This document shows positions 1 through 8,759 of a stretch of 62,634 nt of DNA, in pieces (the stretch's first letter is position 1; every line of letters starts with the position of its first letter). Position numbers and translations under genes: made by a program. The stretch covers positions 1-62,634 of the forward strand of contig JBCBGM010000013.1 in assembly GCA_038526735.1 (NCBI GenBank), in the 5' to 3' direction. Source of the stretch: Rubricella sp038526735 (GTDB taxonomy: Bacteria > Pseudomonadota > Alphaproteobacteria > Rhodobacterales > Rhodobacteraceae). The notes beneath the pieces were generated by a model that was not told the origin of the DNA, ran no database searches, and saw only the letters and a list, made by a program, of their open reading frames with translations.

Positions 1-147
1 TTTGCGGTGGGCTTCAGCCTCTATGTGCTGTCAGCCGACATCGCAGCGGCACTCCCGCCCGTGGCCCCACTTCTGGAGGCTTATGCCTCTGGGATTGATC
101 AGCTGCGCTTGGCGATCCAGCAAACGACATCCGGGCTGACAGGCTAA
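1..147 (+). CDS. C-terminal end of an unidentified protein (truncated by window start)
   Basis: An open frame runs from the first base to TAA at 145-147 and gives 48 residues. It starts with a hydrophobic stretch (FAVGFSLYVL) followed by an Ala/Pro/Leu-rich tail ending in SGLTG, so the visible part is probably a single membrane anchor plus a short tail. It converges on the TIGR02302 gene with a 13-base gap. In related genomes a zinc-ribbon (MJ0042-type) membrane protein often lies near here, which makes that a possible identity, but the diagnostic N-terminus is outside the window. Confidence 0.5.
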   Translation, partial: FAVGFSLYVLSADIAAALPPVAPLLEAYASGIDQLRLAIQQTTSGLTG

Positions 148-160
148 GCGTCTCGTCGGC

Positions 161-2809
161 CTAGAACCGGTCGAGCAAACGCTCCAGATAATCACGTTCT
201 TCAGCGGGGCGTTGCCGCTCGCCCGCGCGCTTGCGCAGCTCCTGCGCCAGCTCGCGCGACCGGCCCAGCTCTTGGGCATCCGGGATGCGCGTGTCGCGCC
301 CTTCGATGCTCCCTTCACCGCCCGTGGGGCGGCCCAGCGGGTCACGCTCGCCGTTGGGGTCGCCCACCTGATCGCCCTGACCGTTTTGCGCCTGCGCCTG
401 ATTTTGCGAGTTTTCCTGCGCTTCTTGCGCCAGATCGCGCATGGCCTGGCGCATATTCTCCATCGCTTCCGCCTGCGCATCGAGGGCACCCCGGCCATCC
501 TCAGCCTCTAGTGCATCGCGGGCTTCGGCCATGTTTTCGTCCGCGCGGTCGAGTGCCTCGCGCCCGGTCTGGCCCTCTTCAGTCGAAGGTCCGGGCAGGC
601 CGCGGCGGAGATTTTCGAGCATCTCGCGCAGGGCTTCCTGGCGGTCTGACAGCGATCCTAGCCCATCGGCGAGGCTTTGCGGCCCATCCGGCGCACCTGG
701 CTGCCGTTGGCCATCTCCTTGCCCCTGGCCGGGCTGGCGTTGGCCTTGCTGTTGCCCGGGCTGCTGGCCCTGTTGCCCCTGCTCGCCTTGTTGCTGCCCC
801 TGTTGCTGGGGGCGCTGACCAAGCTGGCCTTCGCGCTGAGGTTGTTGCCCCTGCTGGCCCTCGCGGAACTGGCGCTGCAACTCCTGAAAACTGTCATCGG
901 CGAGGTCCTGCTGCTCTCGCAGCATGTCTTGCAGGTTCTCCTGCGTGCCCTGCCCCGGCTGCTGCTGCCCTTGCTGACCCTGCTGCAGGGCCATCTGCAT
1001 GTTCTCCATCATCTGGCGCAACTGATCGAGCAACGCCTGCGCAGCCTCACGCTCACCGGCCTCAGAGAGCTCCTGGATCTGGTCGAGCAAGTCTTGCAGG
1101 TCTTGGCTGTCCATTTGCGGGCCGTTTGGCGGTATGTTCTGTGCTTGCTGCTGATCGGGGTTCTCCATCAGCTCGCGGGCCATTTGCTCCATGTAGTCGT
1201 TCATCGCCTCGCGCAGCTCTTCCATCAGCTCAGCGATCTCATCGTCGGATGCACCGTTCTCCAGCGCTTCAGACAGCCGCTCCTGCGCGCGGCGCAACCG
1301 CTCTTGCGCGTCAGAGAGGGCACCTTCCTCGATCAACAGCGCGACATCCCACAAAAGCTCCGCGATCTCGTCCATGCGTGTGATGACGGCGCCCTCATCG
1401 CGGGCGATATCGAGGCGTTCGATGGCGGCCCGCAGCGCCAGATACGCGCCATCGGGCAGGTCATAATCCTCAGGCTCATGGGTCAGGGCACGGAGCTGGC
1501 GCGACACGCGATCGGCGTTCACGTTCGACCACAACAGGTCCCGCCGCTGCTCGATTACCGCAGAGGCCAGAGGCTCAAAGAATCGCCGCGCTGGAAGGGG
1601 CGCAAGCACGATATCGCTCTCAGCCGACTGCCCCGCTGCGTCATCAACAAAGAGGCGCACTTCCACAGGCAGACCGGCGAAGGGGTGATCGGAGAAGTCC
1701 TCGGCCAGCACCTCCACAAAGCTGGAGCGGTCGCCGGTGAGCGGCATCGGCAGGTCAATGACCAGCGGTTCTCGCGGCATTGGCTCAACGCTCAAGCCGT
1801 GGCGGCGCACAACCGCGTCGAGGTCCAGCGCAAGTTCCGCCCGTGCAGACTGCACGGCGTAGTCATCCTCAGCCTCATAGGCCATCTCGGTGATGCCACC
1901 AGCACCGCGCAACGGCCCCTCAAGCAAAAAGATCGCGGGTGCGGCATCGGGCGTGACGGTGAAGGCCCACTCTGCCTCCCCATCGCTGGTGGTGATCACC
2001 AGCCCACCCGAGCGGCTCACATCAAAGGCTGCGTCCTGAATACCTGGGCCCCGCTGCGAGAGCGCCACGGTCTCATCGCTCAGGGTCTGTGTGAGTGTGG
2101 CATCGGTCTGCCCATACACCCGCACCGAGATTTGTGAGCCCACCGGCAGGCTGATCGCACCCGGCTGCTCCGCAAGGTCGGGCAAGTACAGGGTCGGCAA
2201 ACCCGTGTAGGCCGGCGGCACCGCCCACCCTTCAAAACTGGGGCCAGTGTTGATCGTCGCTTGCGCAGTGCCCACGGGGGCAAGTGTCTCAAAAACAGGG
2301 CCGCGCGCGAAAAAGATCGCGGCCACGATCATCGTCACAGCGGCAAGGCGGACCGCATAGGGGTCACGCGAAGACAGCCGCAAGTCCGGCTTGCTGACCT
2401 GAGCCGCTTCCGCCTGCTCGGCCATACGCTGCAAATGCGCGTTCCAGACCTGCTGAGCGGCCTTGTCCTCGGCCCCAGCCGCCAACGTGTCGTCTAGCGC
2501 CGCAAGCGGGCGGCCCGGCAGCGCGGTATCAATCCGCGCCATCGCTTCGGCCCGCGTGGGGTGTGTGTAGAGCCGCGCCGCGCGCACCACCGTTACCACA
2601 ACCCCAACCGCCGCCGCACCCTGCACCAGCAGGAGTTGTAGGCCCGTCAGGAAGTAAAACAGCCCAAACGCCTCAGCCGCGAGGTAGAACAGGATGATCG
2701 GAGAGAGCGGCCACGCCGCCCGCACTAGCCGCTCCAGCGCAATCGCCCAAAAGCTAAGTGTAATCTGCCGTTCCAGACGGCGCTTTGCAGTCGCGCTGAT
2801 CAAAGACAT
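161..2809 (-). CDS. TIGR02302 / DUF4175 family membrane protein
   Basis: This 882-residue protein matches the TIGR02302 family of alphaproteobacteria, whose function is unknown. Residues about 21-76 hold two hydrophobic segments and a third lies near 152-169, so the N-terminus is membrane-anchored. The middle part looks like extracytoplasmic beta-rich domains. The C-terminal third turns into coiled-coil and very Gln/Gly-rich low-complexity sequence (QGQQGQQ-type repeats, about residues 600-720) and ends in a charged helix. The start is the first ATG after a clear gap. It lies downstream of lysA on the same strand, an arrangement often seen in Rhodobacterales. The low-complexity DNA gives long spurious open frames on the other strand. 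Confidence 0.9.
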   Translation of the reverse strand: MSLISATAKRRLERQITLSFWAIALERLVRAAWPLSPIILFYLAAEAFGLFYFLTGLQLLLVQGAAAVGVVVTVVRAARLYTHPTRAEAMARIDTALPGRPLAALDDTLAAGAEDKAAQQVWNAHLQRMAEQAEAAQVSKPDLRLSSRDPYAVRLAAVTMIVAAIFFARGPVFETLAPVGTAQATINTGPSFEGWAVPPAYTGLPTLYLPDLAEQPGAISLPVGSQISVRVYGQTDATLTQTLSDETVALSQRGPGIQDAAFDVSRSGGLVITTSDGEAEWAFTVTPDAAPAIFLLEGPLRGAGGITEMAYEAEDDYAVQSARAELALDLDAVVRRHGLSVEPMPREPLVIDLPMPLTGDRSSFVEVLAEDFSDHPFAGLPVEVRLFVDDAAGQSAESDIVLAPLPARRFFEPLASAVIEQRRDLLWSNVNADRVSRQLRALTHEPEDYDLPDGAYLALRAAIERLDIARDEGAVITRMDEIAELLWDVALLIEEGALSDAQERLRRAQERLSEALENGASDDEIAELMEELREAMNDYMEQMARELMENPDQQQAQNIPPNGPQMDSQDLQDLLDQIQELSEAGEREAAQALLDQLRQMMENMQMALQQGQQGQQQPGQGTQENLQDMLREQQDLADDSFQELQRQFREGQQGQQPQREGQLGQRPQQQGQQQGEQGQQGQQPGQQQGQRQPGQGQGDGQRQPGAPDGPQSLADGLGSLSDRQEALREMLENLRRGLPGPSTEEGQTGREALDRADENMAEARDALEAEDGRGALDAQAEAMENMRQAMRDLAQEAQENSQNQAQAQNGQGDQVGDPNGERDPLGRPTGGEGSIEGRDTRIPDAQELGRSRELAQELRKRAGERQRPAEERDYLERLLDRF

Positions 2810-2894
2810 GCCGTCCCCCTTACAAGCGACGGTATCGCGAAGTCCCAGAAGGTCAAAGCCTGATCCCGCAGGGTGACCAGCTTGTGATCAGAGA

Positions 2895-4163
2895 TCAGTC
2901 CAGCCAGGAGGGGATTTGGTCGCGCTCCAGCATCTCGTCATAGCTCGGGCGCGGGCGGACAACGGCGAACTTGTCTCCTTCCACCAATACCTCTGGAATC
3001 AAGGGGCGGGAGTTGTACTCCGACGCCATCACGGCACCATAGGCCCCTGCAGAGCGGAAGGCGACGAGATCTCCAGCAGCAACCGGGGGCATCTCGCGCG
3101 ATTTGGCGAAGGTATCGCCAGATTCGCAAACCGGTCCGACAATATCATAGGTCGCACGATCAAACCCCGGCGCAGGCTCTTTGACCGGCACAATGTCATG
3201 CCACGCGTCATACATCGCAGGGCGGATCAGATCATTCATCGCGGCATCAAGGATCAAAAACTGCCGCTCTTCGCCCTGCTTCACGTAGATCGTGGAGGCG
3301 ACGAGCAGCCCAGCATTTCCGGCGATCAACCGACCCGGCTCAATCTCCACCTCGACATCGAGGTGCCCCACAGCCTTTTCGATCACTTTACCGTAGTCAA
3401 ACGGCAGCGGCGGGGCCTCGTTGGAGCGCACATACGGAATGCCGAGGCCCCCACCGAGATCGAGACGGCGGATATTGTGCCCCTGCGCCCGCAGCGCCTC
3501 CGTCAGCTCCGCGACTTTGGTGAACGCGGTCTCAAACGGCTCCAAAGCTGTCAGCTGAGAGCCGATATGCACATCGACCCCCACAACCTCCAACCCCGGA
3601 AGGGCGGCGGCGCGGGCATAGACCGACAGAGCATCGCCGAAGGGCACGCCAAACTTGTTCTCTTTCTTGCCGGTCGCGATTTTCGCGTGGGTCTTTGCAT
3701 CCACATCGGGGTTCACACGCAGGGTGATCGGCGCGATCTTTCCCATGCGAGCCGCAACGGCGGAGAGCACTTCGAGCTCTTCCGAACTCTCGACATTAAA
3801 CTGACGGATGCCGTGGGTGAGCGCGTACTCCATCTCGGCAACGGTCTTGCCCACGCCCGAAAACACGATCTTTTCTGGCGCAACCCCTGCGGCAACCGCC
3901 CGGCGGTATTCACCGATGGAGACCACATCCATCCCCGCGCCCATGCGAGCCATGACCTTGAGGACCGCGAGATTGGAGTTCGCCTTCATCGCGTAGCAGA
4001 TGAGGTGGTCCATGCCGGACAGCGCCTCATCGAAAACCCGGTAATGCCGCTCTAATGTGGCCGTCGAATACACGTAAAACGGCGTGCTAACCTCCGCCGC
4101 GATCTCGGTGATCGGCACATCCTCGGCGTAAAGCGCGCCGTGTCTGTAGAGAAAATGGTCCAT
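2895..4163 (-). CDS. lysA: diaminopimelate decarboxylase
   Basis: The cytoplasmic PLP enzyme LysA decarboxylates meso-diaminopimelate to L-lysine, the last step of lysine synthesis. The 422-residue product has the PLP lysine in CYAMKANSN (Lys60), the HIGSQ motif in the fold-III barrel, the EPGR phosphate-binding motif and the CESGDTF motif with the cross-subunit catalytic Cys. The start MDHFLYRHG was chosen because its ATG overlaps the TGA of the upstream DUF2834 gene (TGATG), which suggests coupling. An earlier in-frame start would add 31 residues that do not resemble LysA. Confidence 0.97.
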   Translation of the reverse strand: MDHFLYRHGALYAEDVPITEIAAEVSTPFYVYSTATLERHYRVFDEALSGMDHLICYAMKANSNLAVLKVMARMGAGMDVVSIGEYRRAVAAGVAPEKIVFSGVGKTVAEMEYALTHGIRQFNVESSEELEVLSAVAARMGKIAPITLRVNPDVDAKTHAKIATGKKENKFGVPFGDALSVYARAAALPGLEVVGVDVHIGSQLTALEPFETAFTKVAELTEALRAQGHNIRRLDLGGGLGIPYVRSNEAPPLPFDYGKVIEKAVGHLDVEVEIEPGRLIAGNAGLLVASTIYVKQGEERQFLILDAAMNDLIRPAMYDAWHDIVPVKEPAPGFDRATYDIVGPVCESGDTFAKSREMPPVAAGDLVAFRSAGAYGAVMASEYNSRPLIPEVLVEGDKFAVVRPRPSYDEMLERDQIPSWLD

Positions 4164-4477
4164 CAGTCGAGCGGCCTTGAACGGATGAAGAGGTAGAGCG
4201 GCAACCCGCAGGAGAGGCCAACCATATAGGTCGCCGGGATCGCCAAGAGCCCCCACCAGTCGCGCCGGGCAAGGCTCTCTGCGATGATATAAACTGTGAG
4301 CGCCACGGCCGCGATGGTCAGGTCATAAACCAACCCGCTGGTCGCATCGTTCACGTACCAAGCGTTGATCATCGCGCCGAGATCCCAGCCATTCTCTTCA
4401 AACCAGGCGTAAAAAAACACCCATGGATAGAGGCCGATGATCGCGAGAGCGAGATAAGTGATGCGAAGGGGTGACAT
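4163..4477 (-). CDS. DUF2834 family small membrane protein
   Basis: This 104-residue protein has three to four predicted membrane helices (LALAIIGLYPWVFFYAWF, DLTIAAVALTVYIIAESL and LLAIPATYMVGLSCGLPLYLF). The composition and the PWVFF / NDATSGLVYDL pattern fit the DUF2834 family, which has no known function. The start MSPLRITYL has a GAGG element about 9 bases upstream; a longer frame would add 37 charged residues that look like non-coding sequence. Its stop overlaps the lysA start by one base, so the two are probably co-transcribed. Confidence 0.75.
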   Translation of the reverse strand: MSPLRITYLALAIIGLYPWVFFYAWFEENGWDLGAMINAWYVNDATSGLVYDLTIAAVALTVYIIAESLARRDWWGLLAIPATYMVGLSCGLPLYLFIRSRPLD

Positions 4478-4656
4478 GGCGCGCGCCTCAACTGCTTTCG
4501 CCGCGACGTAGCGGGCGGATGCGCCAAGGTCAAAGGGCAGCAGCCTCCGGCGGGCATATTTGTCGGACCATTGAAGCATCAGCCTCACGCCACGTCAGGC
4601 TGGACGGCACGATATTGGCCGCGTTGGCTGGCGCAAAAGAAACGCGGGAGGATGGC

Positions 4657-5238
4657 ATGTGGTACTGGGGATTGGGTGGATTGGCGGCGCTGGCCTTGGT
4701 CGGGCAAGTACTGCTGAACATGGCCGAGAGCGGCGACGGGCCCTTGGGTGCGATCTGGTTCATGCTACAGTTTTTCACGATCTGGACAAACCTCGTCATC
4801 GCCGTGGTGTTTCTGCGGGCGGGGTTCACCGGGCGTGTGCCGGGTGGGAGCCTCTCGGGCGCGATGACCCTGTGGATCGTTGTGGTGGGGCTGGTCTATT
4901 GGGCGCTTCTCTATCGCGGGTTGCCGCCAAGTGACCCGGAGTTTTACACCGACCACGCCTTTCATACGCTGGTGCCGCTGGGTGTTGCGGTGTGGTTTTG
5001 GGTGGCAAGTGCGCAGGTGGGTCTGGTGGTTAAGGATGCAATCGTGTGGCTGGTGTATCCGCTGGGCTACGGAGGATATGTGCTGCTGCGCGGCGCTGTG
5101 ACCGCGGAGTACCCGTATTTCTTCCTCGATGTGGGGCGGTTCGGATACGGCGCGGTGCTGCTCAAACTTGTGGGGTTTGCAGCGCTGTTCTTTGTGCTGG
5201 GGCTGGTCGTGGTGTGGCTGAGCAGGCGGCGCGCCTAG
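4657..5238 (+). CDS. Pr6Pr family membrane protein
   Basis: The 193-residue product has about six hydrophobic segments and matches the Pr6Pr family (related to FAR-17a/AIG1-like proteins), which has no established biochemical role in bacteria. Landmarks are the early FFTIWTNLV motif, a central HTLVPLGVAVWF and the WLVYPLGYGGYVLLRG segment. The start at MWYWGLGG has a GGGAGG element just upstream. The gene is reversed within the argH / lipoprotein / lysA block, so it may be an insertion into an older operon. Its TAG overlaps the stop of the convergent lipoprotein gene within one CTAG. Confidence 0.85.
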   Translation: MWYWGLGGLAALALVGQVLLNMAESGDGPLGAIWFMLQFFTIWTNLVIAVVFLRAGFTGRVPGGSLSGAMTLWIVVVGLVYWALLYRGLPPSDPEFYTDHAFHTLVPLGVAVWFWVASAQVGLVVKDAIVWLVYPLGYGGYVLLRGAVTAEYPYFFLDVGRFGYGAVLLKLVGFAALFFVLGLVVVWLSRRRA

Positions 5239-5336
5239 CTCTGCTCGGAGGCTTGCGAGGGCGGCACCGGATCATCCTTTCGGCCACATCCAAACGACAC
5301 GAGCGAGACCAGTACGAGGAGAACGAAGAGCCTCAT
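5235..5336 (-). CDS. 33-residue lipoprotein, LptM-like
   Basis: A short frame follows argH with a 4-base ATGA overlap and ends in TAG at 5235-5237. It encodes MRLFVLLVLVSLVSFGC, then GRKDDPVPP and a short polar tail. The charged start, hydrophobic stretch and lipobox SFGC at Cys17 mark it as an outer- or inner-membrane lipoprotein. The Cys-Gly-x-Lys motif followed by prolines recalls the LPAM_2 / LptM (YifL) family, where a small lipoprotein near lysA helps mature the LptD/E translocon; this link is an inference. The overlap with argH is strong support that it is translated. Confidence 0.75.
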   Translation of the reverse strand: MRLFVLLVLVSLVSFGCGRKDDPVPPSQASEQS

Positions 5337-6727
5337 CCCTCCGCCGCCCGCCACCGCGCGATTTGGGCGCGGACGTTTGCCGGGGCGGTACCGCCGTAAG
5401 AGGTGCGGGAGGCGACCGAGGCCTCAACCGTAAGCACGTTGTAAACATCAGTGGTGATGTCGGGGTGAACGGCCTGCATATCCTCCAAGCTCAGATCCGG
5501 CAGGTCACACCCCTTATCCTCAGCCAACTTCACCAGCGCCCCAGTCACATGATGCGCGTCGCGGAACGGCAACCCCGCCTCGCGCACCAACCAATCGGCG
5601 AGGTCTGTAGCGGTGGAAAAGCCAGAGGCTGCCGCTGCGCGCAGGTTGTCTTTCAGCGGGGTTAGGTCGGCCATCATGCCGGTCATAGCAGCAAGCGAGA
5701 TCATCAAGCTGTCGGCGGCATCAAAGACCTGCTCTTTGTCTTCCTGCATGTCCTTGGAATAGGTCAGCGCGAGGCCCTTCATCACCGTCGTTAGCGCCAC
5801 CTGCGCTCCCATGATCCGGGCAACTTTAGCGCGGATCAACTCGGCAGCATCCGGGTTCTTCTTTTGCGGCATGATGCTGGAGCCGGTGGAGAAGCGATCC
5901 GACATCACCACAAACCGAAACTGCGCCGAGGACCAGATCACCAGCTCTTCTGACAGGCGCGACAAGTGCATCGCGCAAATGCTGGCCGCAGAGAGAAACT
6001 CCAAAGCAAAATCGCGGTCCGCGACAGTATCAAGCGAGTTGGCCGTGGGTCGGTCAAAGCCCAGCGCCTTGGCCGTCATCACCCGGTCGATGGGAAAACC
6101 GGTGCCCGCGAGCGCGGCAGCACCGAGCGGGCATTCGTTCATCCGGGCGCGGGCATCAGCAAAACGGGCACGGTCGCGGGCCAGCATCTCCACATAGGCC
6201 ATCATGTGGTGGCCCCAGGTGACGGGCTGGGCGGTTTGGAGATGGGTGAAGCCAGGCATCACCCAATCCGCACCGGCCTCGGCCTGATCCAGCAGCACGG
6301 CGATCAGGGCCGTGATCCCCTCAATCGCCTGATCGCACTGGTCCCGCACCCACATCCGAAAATCGAGAGCGATCTGATCGTTGCGCGACCGCGCGGTGTG
6401 GAGCTTTCCGGCGACGGGGCCAATAATCTCTCGGAGGCGGGCCTCCACGTTCATATGGATGTCTTCGAGAGCGGCCGAAAACGCAAAATCCCCCGCCTCG
6501 ATCTCTGACAAGACCGTGAGCAGCCCTTCCGAAATCGTTTGCGCTTCGGCATGTGTGACAATGCCAGAGGCGGCGAGCATCTCGACATGGGCGCGAGAGC
6601 CTGTGATGTCTTGCCGGGCGAGGCGCTGATCGAACGAGATCGAGGCATTGATCGCCTCCATCAGCGCATCCGGTCCGGCGGCAAAGCGGCCGCCCCACAT
6701 GGCGTTAGAGCTGGTTGTGTCAGACAT
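5333..6727 (-). CDS. argH: argininosuccinate lyase
   Basis: ArgH cleaves argininosuccinate to arginine and fumarate in the cytoplasm, the last step of arginine synthesis. The 464-residue length is normal. The family signature GSSIMPQKKNPD sits at residues 282-293 with the catalytic Ser, TARSRNDQ is at 111-118, and the conserved His lies in THLQ near residue 162. The start MSDTTSSNAMWGGRF places the conserved WGGRF motif near residue 11. It is followed by the overlapping lipoprotein gene and is divergent from the tlpA-like gene with only 27 bases between starts. Confidence 0.97.
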   Translation of the reverse strand: MSDTTSSNAMWGGRFAAGPDALMEAINASISFDQRLARQDITGSRAHVEMLAASGIVTHAEAQTISEGLLTVLSEIEAGDFAFSAALEDIHMNVEARLREIIGPVAGKLHTARSRNDQIALDFRMWVRDQCDQAIEGITALIAVLLDQAEAGADWVMPGFTHLQTAQPVTWGHHMMAYVEMLARDRARFADARARMNECPLGAAALAGTGFPIDRVMTAKALGFDRPTANSLDTVADRDFALEFLSAASICAMHLSRLSEELVIWSSAQFRFVVMSDRFSTGSSIMPQKKNPDAAELIRAKVARIMGAQVALTTVMKGLALTYSKDMQEDKEQVFDAADSLMISLAAMTGMMADLTPLKDNLRAAAASGFSTATDLADWLVREAGLPFRDAHHVTGALVKLAEDKGCDLPDLSLEDMQAVHPDITTDVYNVLTVEASVASRTSYGGTAPANVRAQIARWRAAEG

Positions 6728-6754
6728 GGCGCGGCCTCGGCACAGGAGAACGGA

Positions 6755-7327
6755 ATGAAAAAGCCCCTGATCGCGCTGATGGCAGTCCTGAGCCTGGGCG
6801 GTGTCTATGCGCTCGCGTCAGCCGGTGCAAACGCTCAAGCAGCGCCCAGCTTTGAGGGGCTGTTGGAGGGCGATATGGTCAAGCTGCGGCTGGAAGAGGC
6901 GCCCGCCCCGCTGCCCGCCACTGCGTTTACCACGCTCGACGGTGTCGCCGGTGATCTGACCGACTATCAGGGCAAGGTCGTGCTGCTGAACTTCTGGGCC
7001 ACTTGGTGCGCGCCCTGCCGGGTGGAGATGCCGCATCTAGAGGCGGTCAATCAGGCGCTCGGCGGAGACGACTTTGCCGTCGTCACCTTGGCCACGGGCC
7101 GCAACAACCCCTCCGCGATCAAGGCCTTTTTCAGTGAGATCGGCGTTGAGACCCTGCCCGACTACGTTGATCCGCAAAGCGCCGTTGCGCGCGGTGCCGA
7201 GGTGCGGGGCCTGCCCGTGACCCTGCTCATGGACCGCGAGGGCAACGTGCTCGGCCGGGTCGAGGGCATCGCCGACTGGAATGCGCCTGAGGCCCGCGCG
7301 GTGATCCAAGCCGCGATTGACGGGTAG
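6755..7327 (+). CDS. TlpA family thiol-disulfide oxidoreductase
   Basis: This 190-residue protein starts with a signal or anchor sequence (MKKPLIALMAVLSLGGVYAL) and carries a thioredoxin domain with the active-site WCAPC at residues 84-88 and the cis-Pro region RGLPVTLLMD. It probably acts as a membrane-tethered periplasmic reductant, for example in cytochrome c maturation or metal-site assembly, as for TlpA relatives. An AGGAG element lies just upstream of the ATG. The divergent argH-tlpA arrangement is common in the Rhodobacterales, so the context gives no specific partner. Confidence 0.92.
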   Translation: MKKPLIALMAVLSLGGVYALASAGANAQAAPSFEGLLEGDMVKLRLEEAPAPLPATAFTTLDGVAGDLTDYQGKVVLLNFWATWCAPCRVEMPHLEAVNQALGGDDFAVVTLATGRNNPSAIKAFFSEIGVETLPDYVDPQSAVARGAEVRGLPVTLLMDREGNVLGRVEGIADWNAPEARAVIQAAIDG

Positions 7328-7369
7328 CAATGCTCTGGCGCTGCGGCCCTATTGGAGTATCGTAGCGGT

Positions 7370-7732
7370 ATGGAAAAGGGTTTGGGTCTTTCGCGCGTCA
7401 TCGCGCTCTTTACGCTGATCATCCTCGCAGCCTGCAACTACCGCCCGGCGCAGAACACCGACGCCCAGTTCAAGGAGCAGGTGCTTGAGATCATGCCCGG
7501 CTTTGCGTTGACGGAGGAGGTCTTCGGGCGGCCAGTGGTAAGGGCGAATGGGTATGGGCAGCTCGCAATCACTGGCTCCGGCAGTGAGACTAAGCCCCTC
7601 CTCGAAGGGTTTTTTATGCAGTTTGAGGAGGGAGGATTGAGATCATTTGAGTTTGGCTTCTTCCTTGCCTCGCGCGGTGAACTCTCGTTTCATTCTACTG
7701 ACTTTCCTGGGTGCACACCCGCACTTGTGTAG
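7370..7732 (+). CDS. hypothetical lipoprotein, probably the 5' part of a split gene
   Basis: The frame gives 120 residues starting MEKGLGLSRVIALFTLIILAAC, a clear lipoprotein signal with lipobox LAAC (Cys22). The rest (DAQFKEQVLEIMPGFALTEEVFG and onward) resembles no family I recognise. It ends abruptly at TAG 7730-7732, and a second frame that overlaps it by 22 bases continues with similar composition to 8100. A single-base shift near 7711-7732 would fuse both into one lipoprotein of about 240 residues. The DNA is visibly richer in A+T than its neighbours. ATG 7370 is preferred over an upstream TTG. Confidence 0.6.
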   Translation: MEKGLGLSRVIALFTLIILAACNYRPAQNTDAQFKEQVLEIMPGFALTEEVFGRPVVRANGYGQLAITGSGSETKPLLEGFFMQFEEGGLRSFEFGFFLASRGELSFHSTDFPGCTPALV

Positions 7733-8100
7733 AGACGAGTTTGGCTCAACCTGTGAAGACACTCTCACAACACGAGTACAATTTAATCCGACTCCCAGGG
7801 CCACGTGGTGACCTAATCCGGTTTGACTTTTTGCGAGAAAGCTTTGACGGCTTTGAGTACCGCGCAGAGATTTTCGGTGTAATCAACGAGTTTGGCGAAA
7901 CCCAGAAATATAACGTGATCTTGTATCGCGAGCCTTTAACCGCCCGCGAGCGCCGTTATGCCCGCAATTTCCCCGCAGCGCCGAGAGACCCGGCCTCCAT
8001 CCGCGTTTTCCTCTATACCCACAACCTCGCCCTCGGCATCGACGCCCAAACCGACGCGCCGGTTTCAAACCGCCCAATAAACCTGTCCATGGGCCTCTAA
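7711..8100 (+). CDS. hypothetical protein, probable 3' continuation of the preceding lipoprotein gene
   Basis: This frame could start at GTG 7711 and gives up to 129 residues, with no signal peptide and no good ribosome binding site. It contains regular-looking sequence (GFEYRAEIFGVINEFGETQKYNVILYREPL, split here at residues about 47-76) and ends at TAA 8098-8100, overlapping the tag stop. Because it lacks export signals of its own and overlaps the upstream lipoprotein frame out of register, I read it as the second half of a frameshifted gene. A real two-gene overlap or a sequencing error remains possible. Confidence 0.5.
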   Translation: MHTRTCVETSLAQPVKTLSQHEYNLIRLPGPRGDLIRFDFLRESFDGFEYRAEIFGVINEFGETQKYNVILYREPLTARERRYARNFPAAPRDPASIRVFLYTHNLALGIDAQTDAPVSNRPINLSMGL

Positions 8101-8681
8101 TGCCCCGCCCCACCCAGCGCGCGATGTTGGGGGCAGCTGGTGAGGTGGTCATTCACAAGGCCCGCGGCCTGCATGAACGCATACACAATCGTCGGCCCGC
8201 AGAACTTGAACCCGGCCTTTTTGAGGTCTTTCGACAGCCGCTTTGAAAGCAGCGTTTCCGCCGGAACCTCTGCCATCGTGGCGACGTTGTTTTGCAGCGG
8301 CACCCCATCGACATTCGACCAAATCCAGCGCGAAAACCCCTCGCGCGCGTCAATCTCGGCCCAGGCGCGGGCGCCCGCGATGGTGCCCTCGATCTTGCCC
8401 CGGTGGCGCACGATGCCTGCGTCCGCGAGGGCGGCGGCGATCTCCTCCTCCCCCCACTGCATCAGGCGCGTGGGCTCAAACCCCTCAAACCGCGCGCGAA
8501 ACGCCTCCCGCTTGCGCAGGATGGTGATCCAGCTCAGGCCAGCCTGAAACCCCTCCAGCATGAGCGTTTCAAAGAGGGCGCGGCTGTCATACTCCGGCAC
8601 GCCCCATTCGATGTCATGATAGGCGACATATAGCGGGTCAGTGCCACACCACGGGCAGCGGTCCGACGTCTGGTCGCTCAT
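8097..8681 (-). CDS. tag: DNA-3-methyladenine glycosylase I
   Basis: Tag removes 3-methyladenine from alkylated DNA as the first step of base excision repair. The 194-residue product aligns with the E. coli enzyme throughout: zinc ligands Cys9 and His22 (DRCPW, AYHDIEWGVPE) with the second pair in the C-terminal DHLTSCPQH, and the substrate-contact LEGFQAGLSW with Glu43. Length and motif spacing are normal, so it should be active. It converges on the split lipoprotein locus with a 4-base overlap and is divergent from the EAL gene. Confidence 0.95.
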   Translation of the reverse strand: MSDQTSDRCPWCGTDPLYVAYHDIEWGVPEYDSRALFETLMLEGFQAGLSWITILRKREAFRARFEGFEPTRLMQWGEEEIAAALADAGIVRHRGKIEGTIAGARAWAEIDAREGFSRWIWSNVDGVPLQNNVATMAEVPAETLLSKRLSKDLKKAGFKFCGPTIVYAFMQAAGLVNDHLTSCPQHRALGGAGH

Positions 8682-8759
8682 GTCGCACCTCCGTTAACGA
8701 TAGATTAGAACATTAGGGGAACATTTGCAGCGTGTCACGCCCCAACCGAGAGCCCCAAG

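Noticed and set aside
511..2137. Long plus-strand open frames opposite the TIGR02302 gene
   Set aside because: They lie antisense to a well-supported gene, their sequence is Leu/Arg/Pro-rich shadow of Gln-rich codons, and no start signals or families fit.
2916..4055. 379-codon plus-strand frame opposite lysA
   Set aside because: It is a mirror frame of lysA with His/Arg-rich composition and no recognisable motif.
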